The notes below the pieces were generated by a model. The model saw only the letters and a program-made list of their open reading frames with translations. It did no database searches and was not told where the DNA came from. A DNA stretch of 64,000 nt from Rhizobium sullae (GTDB lineage Bacteria; Pseudomonadota; Alphaproteobacteria; Rhizobiales; Rhizobiaceae). A program made the translations under genes and the position numbers. Shown piece by piece: positions 60,474 through 64,000 of this stretch (its first letter is position 1; every line of letters starts with the position of its first letter). The stretch covers positions 1,984,001 through 2,048,000 of the forward strand of contig NZ_CP104144.1 in assembly GCF_025200715.1 (NCBI RefSeq), written 5' to 3'.

Positions 60474-61925
60474 TCAGGCGACACGCAGCACGGTCATCAT
60501 GCCGCTCATCTGGTGATCCATAACGTGGCAATGCAGCATCCAGTCGCCGGGGTTGTCGGCGACGAAGGCGACTTCGACGACGTCCTTCGGCGCCATCAGC
60601 ACCGTGTCCTGCCATTGGCGGTGCGGGACCGGCTCGCCATTGCGGCTCAACACCCGCATGCTGTGGCCGTGCAGGTGCATGGGATGCCACCAGGCTGTCT
60701 GGTTGCGCAGGATCAGTGCGACGCTGCGTCCGCGCTGGAACGTGAGGGCAGGCTTCATGTCCGCATGGCCGTCGCCGGTCATCGACATGCCGTTGATCGC
60801 CCAGGCCGGGCCGCCGGCCGTCCCCATCATCCCCTGCATCATTCCACCACCGTTCATTCCGCCCATTCCCGCCATCATGCCTCCGCCCATCATGCCGCCC
60901 TGGAGCGTCAGGTCATGACGTTCGGTGGCGGCAGGGTCGGGGTCCGGCAGGGGATTGCGCGGCAACACGAACGGAGCATCGAGCGGATGCGAGCGAAGCG
61001 GCGGAGCCTCTTCATAGGCGAGCTCAGTCAGTTGGTAGGAGAGACCGTCGTAGAAATCGTCGACGACACCGTAGCGCCGTCCCGCTTCCCCCTGCATGTC
61101 GAGCACGACATCGACGCGCATGGCCGGACCGAGCAGGATGCGGCCGGCCTCGGGCTCATGCGGGTCGCAGGGCTGGCCGTCGATCGCGACGACCACCGGA
61201 TTGTGCTCCTCGAAACGCAGCGCCATGATCCGGGCAAGCGAACCGTTGACGAGGCGAAGGCGGACACGTTCGCCGGCTCGGACCGGTTCTGTCTCCGAGA
61301 CCTCGCCGTTCAGGGTGACGGTGTTGCCGATGCGGCCGGACATCGCCGCTTCCATCCGGTTGCTGAAGCCCGAGGCGATCTCGCCCGTTTCCCTGAGCCG
61401 CCAGTCAGCCAGAAGCCAGAGCAGATCGCGGTCGACGGCGACCAGGTCGCGCTCCTCAACGATCACGGCTCCGGCGAGGCCTCGGCCAAGCTGCTCAAGG
61501 CTGTTGGCGTGCGGGTGGTACCAGAACGTCCCGGCGTCCGGCGGCGTGAACTCGTAGACGAAGCTCTCGCCGGACCTGATCGGCGGCTGCGTCAGGCCCG
61601 GCACGCCATCCATGGCGTTGGGCAGCCTGATGCCGTGCCAGTGGACCGTGGTGTCCTCATCGAGCCGGTTTTCGACGACGAGCCGAGCCGGTTCGCCTTG
61701 CCGCAGGCGCACGAGCCGCCCCGGCACGGTTCCGTCGTAGGCCCAAACGCCGGTCTCCGGACGATCTGGGCCTGCGAGACGCGAGCGCGCCTGGGCGGCG
61801 ACGATTCGGTACTCGTTCGAGTCTGCACGCACCTGCGATGACGGCAGCCCAGCGGCCAATAAGAGGCCCGCACCGGCCTGGAGAAAACCCCGACGCGACA
61901 TGCGGCCATTGAATTCGGTACTCAC
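60474..61925 (-). CDS. copA: Multicopper oxidase, CopA/CueO-like
   Basis: This 483-residue periplasmic enzyme has a Tat signal (MSRRGFLQAGAGLLLAAG). All four copper ligand blocks are present: VHWHGIRLPN, FWYHPHA, WWHPMHLHGHSM and MLHCHVMDHQMSGMM, giving the type 1 and trinuclear sites. A Met/Gly-rich loop (start GGMMGGGMMAGMGG) near residue 340 is typical of cuprous oxidases that bind Cu(I). It oxidises Cu(I) to the less toxic Cu(II) in the periplasm. All the copper sites appear intact. Confidence 0.94.
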   Translation of the reverse strand: MSTEFNGRMSRRGFLQAGAGLLLAAGLPSSQVRADSNEYRIVAAQARSRLAGPDRPETGVWAYDGTVPGRLVRLRQGEPARLVVENRLDEDTTVHWHGIRLPNAMDGVPGLTQPPIRSGESFVYEFTPPDAGTFWYHPHANSLEQLGRGLAGAVIVEERDLVAVDRDLLWLLADWRLRETGEIASGFSNRMEAAMSGRIGNTVTLNGEVSETEPVRAGERVRLRLVNGSLARIMALRFEEHNPVVVAIDGQPCDPHEPEAGRILLGPAMRVDVVLDMQGEAGRRYGVVDDFYDGLSYQLTELAYEEAPPLRSHPLDAPFVLPRNPLPDPDPAATERHDLTLQGGMMGGGMMAGMGGMNGGGMMQGMMGTAGGPAWAINGMSMTGDGHADMKPALTFQRGRSVALILRNQTAWWHPMHLHGHSMRVLSRNGEPVPHRQWQDTVLMAPKDVVEVAFVADNPGDWMLHCHVMDHQMSGMMTVLRVA

Positions 61926-62059
61926 GGTCGATCCTTCCGATCATCGTTGATGACGGGACGCGTGGCCTTGTTGGTTGGGATCACCTCCGGGCCGATGCGC
62001 ACAAAAGCGCAGACGCGTTCGTTCGCCCGGCTTGATCGCTTTAAGCGACGGCCGGAACG

Positions 62060-62416
62060 TCAGCCGATGTCGGTGGTTCGCGGAGGGTCAGGATCGGGTG
62101 GCGCTCGCGTGCCATGAAGGAGCGAGTCACTCATGGAGAACGAGACGAGCTGTCTGACAACCGGCACGGATACTCCCTCGGGAAGCACGGCGAGGACGGG
62201 CATCGTGCAAACGACGCTGCATACCATCGCCTTCATGCCGTCGTCACTGCCCGCCGGGCAGTCCGGGCAGCCGTCATGCATCGAACCGGTCATGTCGGAG
62301 GTCATCGCCATTTTCATCCACATGCCGGTTGCCTGAGCGGCGGAGAGACTCATCCCCACGGCGACGAAGACCGCGAGGAACACGGCGACAAAGCTGCGAG
62401 CCGACCAGCGTTTCAT
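62060..62416 (-). CDS. DUF2946-like small exported/membrane protein
   Basis: This protein of about 118 residues has an N-terminal hydrophobic segment (FVAVFLAVFVAVGMSLSAAQA), a Met/Cys-rich middle (MTGSMHDGCPDCPAGSDDGMKAMVCSVVC) and a second hydrophobic stretch. This is the DUF2946-like pattern of copper-associated small proteins. The start at 62416 (MKRWSARS) opens the signal; the frame extends to 62455. It is likely a periplasmic metal-binding factor. Confidence 0.7.
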   Translation of the reverse strand: MKRWSARSFVAVFLAVFVAVGMSLSAAQATGMWMKMAMTSDMTGSMHDGCPDCPAGSDDGMKAMVCSVVCTMPVLAVLPEGVSVPVVRQLVSFSMSDSLLHGTRAPPDPDPPRTTDIG

Positions 62417-62525
62417 AGCAGTAGAGAAGATGCCGCTAAAATGCGTCGAACACAAGCCGTGACGCGTCTGACCGCATCCCGACGCTCACGTTGTGAAACG
62501 ACTGTCCACGACGCGGGCGCACATT

Positions 62526-62645
62526 TCAGCGGTAGAACAGATACTTGATCAGCGCGGCGATCACGAGGATGACCACGACCAGTCCCAGGAGACGCGCAAG
62601 CCCCAGGCCCCACATCATGCCGCCGCCCATGATATCGTTCATCAT
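62526..62645 (-). CDS. 39-residue Met/Gly-rich membrane protein before cusA
   Basis: A short gene reads MMNDIMGGGMMWGLGLARLL followed by one membrane helix (VVVILVIAALIKYLFYR). A strong AAAGGAG site precedes tandem ATGs at 62645. It starts 16 bases after the stop of the RND pump gene. Such tiny proteins are often missed by annotation. A role as a pump-associated or copper-responsive membrane peptide is inferred from position. Confidence 0.65.
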   Translation of the reverse strand: MMNDIMGGGMMWGLGLARLLGLVVVILVIAALIKYLFYR

Positions 62646-62660
62646 CGCATTCTCCTTTCA

Positions 62661-64000
62661 TCACTCAGCCGCCTCGAGCCTGTCGTCGCTCTCTTCGATG
62701 AGCTGATCGGACAGCGATGCTGACGGAAGCCGCCATCCCTTGACTAACCCGTAGACGGCAGGAATTACGACCAGCGTCAGCAGGGTCGACGACACCATGC
62801 CGCCGATCATCGGCACGGCGATGCGCTGCATGATCTCCGATCCGGTTCCGGTTCGCCAGAGGATGGGAACCAGACCCGCCATGATGGCGACGACGGTCAT
62901 CATCTTCGGCCGGACGCGTTCGACCGCGCCGACCATGATGGCCCTGTTGAGATCACCTCGCGTGAACAGCCGCTTTTCGGCCTCGCATTTCGCGCGCTGC
63001 TCCTTCATGGCGTGGTCAAGGTAGATCAGCATGATCACCCCTGTCTCCGCCGCGACGCCCGCAAGCGCGATGAACCCGACGGCAACCGCGACCGATGCGT
63101 TAAATCCCACCCACCACATCAGCCAAATGCCGCCGACCAGGGCGAACGGCAGGGACAGCATGACGATCATTGTCTCCGTCAGCCTCTTGAAGTTCAGGTA
63201 GAGCAGCAGGAAGATCAGCGCCAGCGTCAGGGGGACGACGACGGCAAGCCGCGCCTTGGCCCGTTCGAGATACTCGAACTGACCGCTCCAGGCGACGGAA
63301 TAGCCTGCTGGCATCTTCACGCTTTTTGCGACGGCCTCCTGAGCTTCCGCCACGTAGCCGCCCAAGTCTCGATTGGCGATATCAACGAAGATGTAAACGG
63401 CAAGCTGACCGTTCTCCGTCCGGATTGTCGTGGCCCCGCGTGTGAGTTTGACATCGGCCACTTCCCCTAAAGGCACCGACCCGCCGCCCGGCAGCGATAC
63501 CTGCACGTCCCGGGCAATAGATTGCGGGTCACTTCGGGAGGCTCGTGGATATCTGATGGCCACGCCGTAGCGCTCCCGTCCCTCGACCGTCGAGGTGACG
63601 ACTTCAGAGCCGAGCGCCATGCTGATGACATCCTGGATATCGTTGATCGTCAGGCCGTATCGCCCGAGGGAGATACGATCTGGAACGATGTCGAGATAAT
63701 AGCCACCGATGACCCGCTCAGCGTAAGCGCTGGAGGTGCCGGGGATAGTTTTCAGGACGCTTTCGATCTGGCGAGCGACCTTTTCCATCTCCCCGAGATC
63801 GGTACCGTAGACTTTGACACCGACGGGCGTCCTGATCCCGGTCGACAGCATGTCGATGCGGGCCCGGATCGGCATCGTCCAGGCGTTTGAGACACCTGGA
63901 AACTGCAAGGCGGCGTCCATCTCCTGTTTCAGGCTGTCGGTCGTCACACCCGGCCGCCACTGCGACTTCGGCTTGAGAGTGATGATCGTCTCGAACATCT
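62661..64000 (-). CDS. cusA: CusA-type heavy-metal RND efflux pump (partial, 5' end beyond window)
   Basis: The C-terminal 445 residues of an RND transporter are visible: porter domain (PSDGVKVYGTDLGEMEKVARQIE region; SLGRYGLTINDIQDVISMALG), then the helical core LPFALVGGIWLMWWVGFNASVAVAVGFIALAGVAAETGVIMLIYLDHA. The AGVAAETGVIMLIYLD signature identifies the HME (CusA/CzcA) subfamily rather than drug pumps. It exports Cu(I)/Ag(I) from the periplasm with CusB and CusC, which should lie to the right. It is cut by the window edge. Confidence 0.92.
   Translation of the reverse strand, partial: MFETIITLKPKSQWRPGVTTDSLKQEMDAALQFPGVSNAWTMPIRARIDMLSTGIRTPVGVKVYGTDLGEMEKVARQIESVLKTIPGTSSAYAERVIGGYYLDIVPDRISLGRYGLTINDIQDVISMALGSEVVTSTVEGRERYGVAIRYPRASRSDPQSIARDVQVSLPGGGSVPLGEVADVKLTRGATTIRTENGQLAVYIFVDIANRDLGGYVAEAQEAVAKSVKMPAGYSVAWSGQFEYLERAKARLAVVVPLTLALIFLLLYLNFKRLTETMIVMLSLPFALVGGIWLMWWVGFNASVAVAVGFIALAGVAAETGVIMLIYLDHAMKEQRAKCEAEKRLFTRGDLNRAIMVGAVERVRPKMMTVVAIMAGLVPILWRTGTGSEIMQRIAVPMIGGMVSSTLLTLVVIPAVYGLVKGWRLPSASLSDQLIEESDDRLEAAE

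Noticed and set aside
60180..61841. 553-codon plus-strand frame opposite the multicopper oxidase
   Set aside because: The minus-strand protein has all four copper-ligand blocks; the plus-strand frame is histidine-rich only because it mirrors those codons.
1..64000. CRISPR arrays, rRNA and tRNA genes
   Set aside because: I saw no regularly spaced direct repeats and no rRNA or cloverleaf-type sequence by eye. A tRNA could still be missed without a covariance search.

Overview
The window reads as an accessory replicon (plasmid or megaplasmid) of a Rhizobiales bacterium close to Rhizobium or Sinorhizobium/Ensifer. The evidence is the Ti/Sym-type conjugation block traA-oriT-traC-traD-traG, an Rhc-type type III secretion system (T3SS), alphaproteobacterial gene families throughout, and a density of toxin-antitoxin (TA) modules and truncated genes typical of rhizobial plasmids. 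No rRNA, tRNA, CRISPR array or complete insertion sequence was seen.

Layout. (1) 0-6.2 kb, minus strand: a peptide-type ABC import locus with a twin-domain ATPase, a MarR regulator, an SDR oxidoreductase, an FAD amine oxidase-like enzyme and a Tat-exported binding protein whose 5' end is frameshifted; permeases would lie left of the window. (2) 6.3-13 kb: a mosaic of TA genes and broken operons. It holds a frameshifted hicB, an intact GNAT/RHH pair, vapB with a vapC stub, parD with a parE stub, an ABC-ATPase fragment, a decapitated blh followed by bigR and sulfur-transport genes of which one is frameshifted and one cut to a stub, a cytochrome b561, and an intact vapBC. (3) 13-15.2 kb: an APH-fold protein in a two-gene operon and a small membrane protein. 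(4) 15.3-22.5 kb: the DNA-transfer half of a Ti-type conjugation system, with oriT between traA and traC; no trb or rep genes are in view. (5) 22.6-24.4 kb: a methyltransferase and an AT-rich repeat cluster.

(6) 24.4-50.3 kb is the core of the window: an Rhc-type T3SS built from two divergent operons around a 370-base control region with nested inverted repeats. Rightward: sctC N-domain (rhcC1), a small protein, sctI, J, K, L, N, O, Q, R, S, T, then a 1041-residue LysM protein with a tandem repeat. Leftward: a 53-residue needle candidate, sctD, a YscX/YscY-like pair, sctV, a Tad-pilus-type cassette (CpaC-like secretin, CpaD-like lipoprotein, TadD-like TPR lipoprotein), sctU and an L,D-transpeptidase. 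Further out is a 1195-residue protein preceded by a 75-residue gene, with an amino-acid permease between the two giant genes. Unusual points are the SctU cleavage motif (GEQS where NPTH is expected), the L,D-transpeptidase inside the operon, the Tad-type outer-membrane module, and two very large candidate translocators or effectors. No SctP, SctW, NopX-like translocator or T3SS regulator was recognised.

(7) 50.9-54.1 kb: hipBA, a truncated HTH antitoxin, a cytochrome c and an exported protein. (8) 54.2-56.9 kb: a LuxR-type ATPase regulator. (9) 57.3-57.7 kb: a decayed Phd/PemK-like TA pair. (10) 57.7-64 kb: a copper-handling cluster (GDCCVxC protein, SCO, small membrane protein, TlpA, DUF411 protein, multicopper oxidase, DUF2946-like protein, a 39-residue membrane protein, and a CusA-type RND pump running off the right edge).

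Several genes (binding protein, hicB, second yeeE, phd) each look one base out of frame. This could be real decay or sequence error, and should be checked against raw reads before biological conclusions are drawn.
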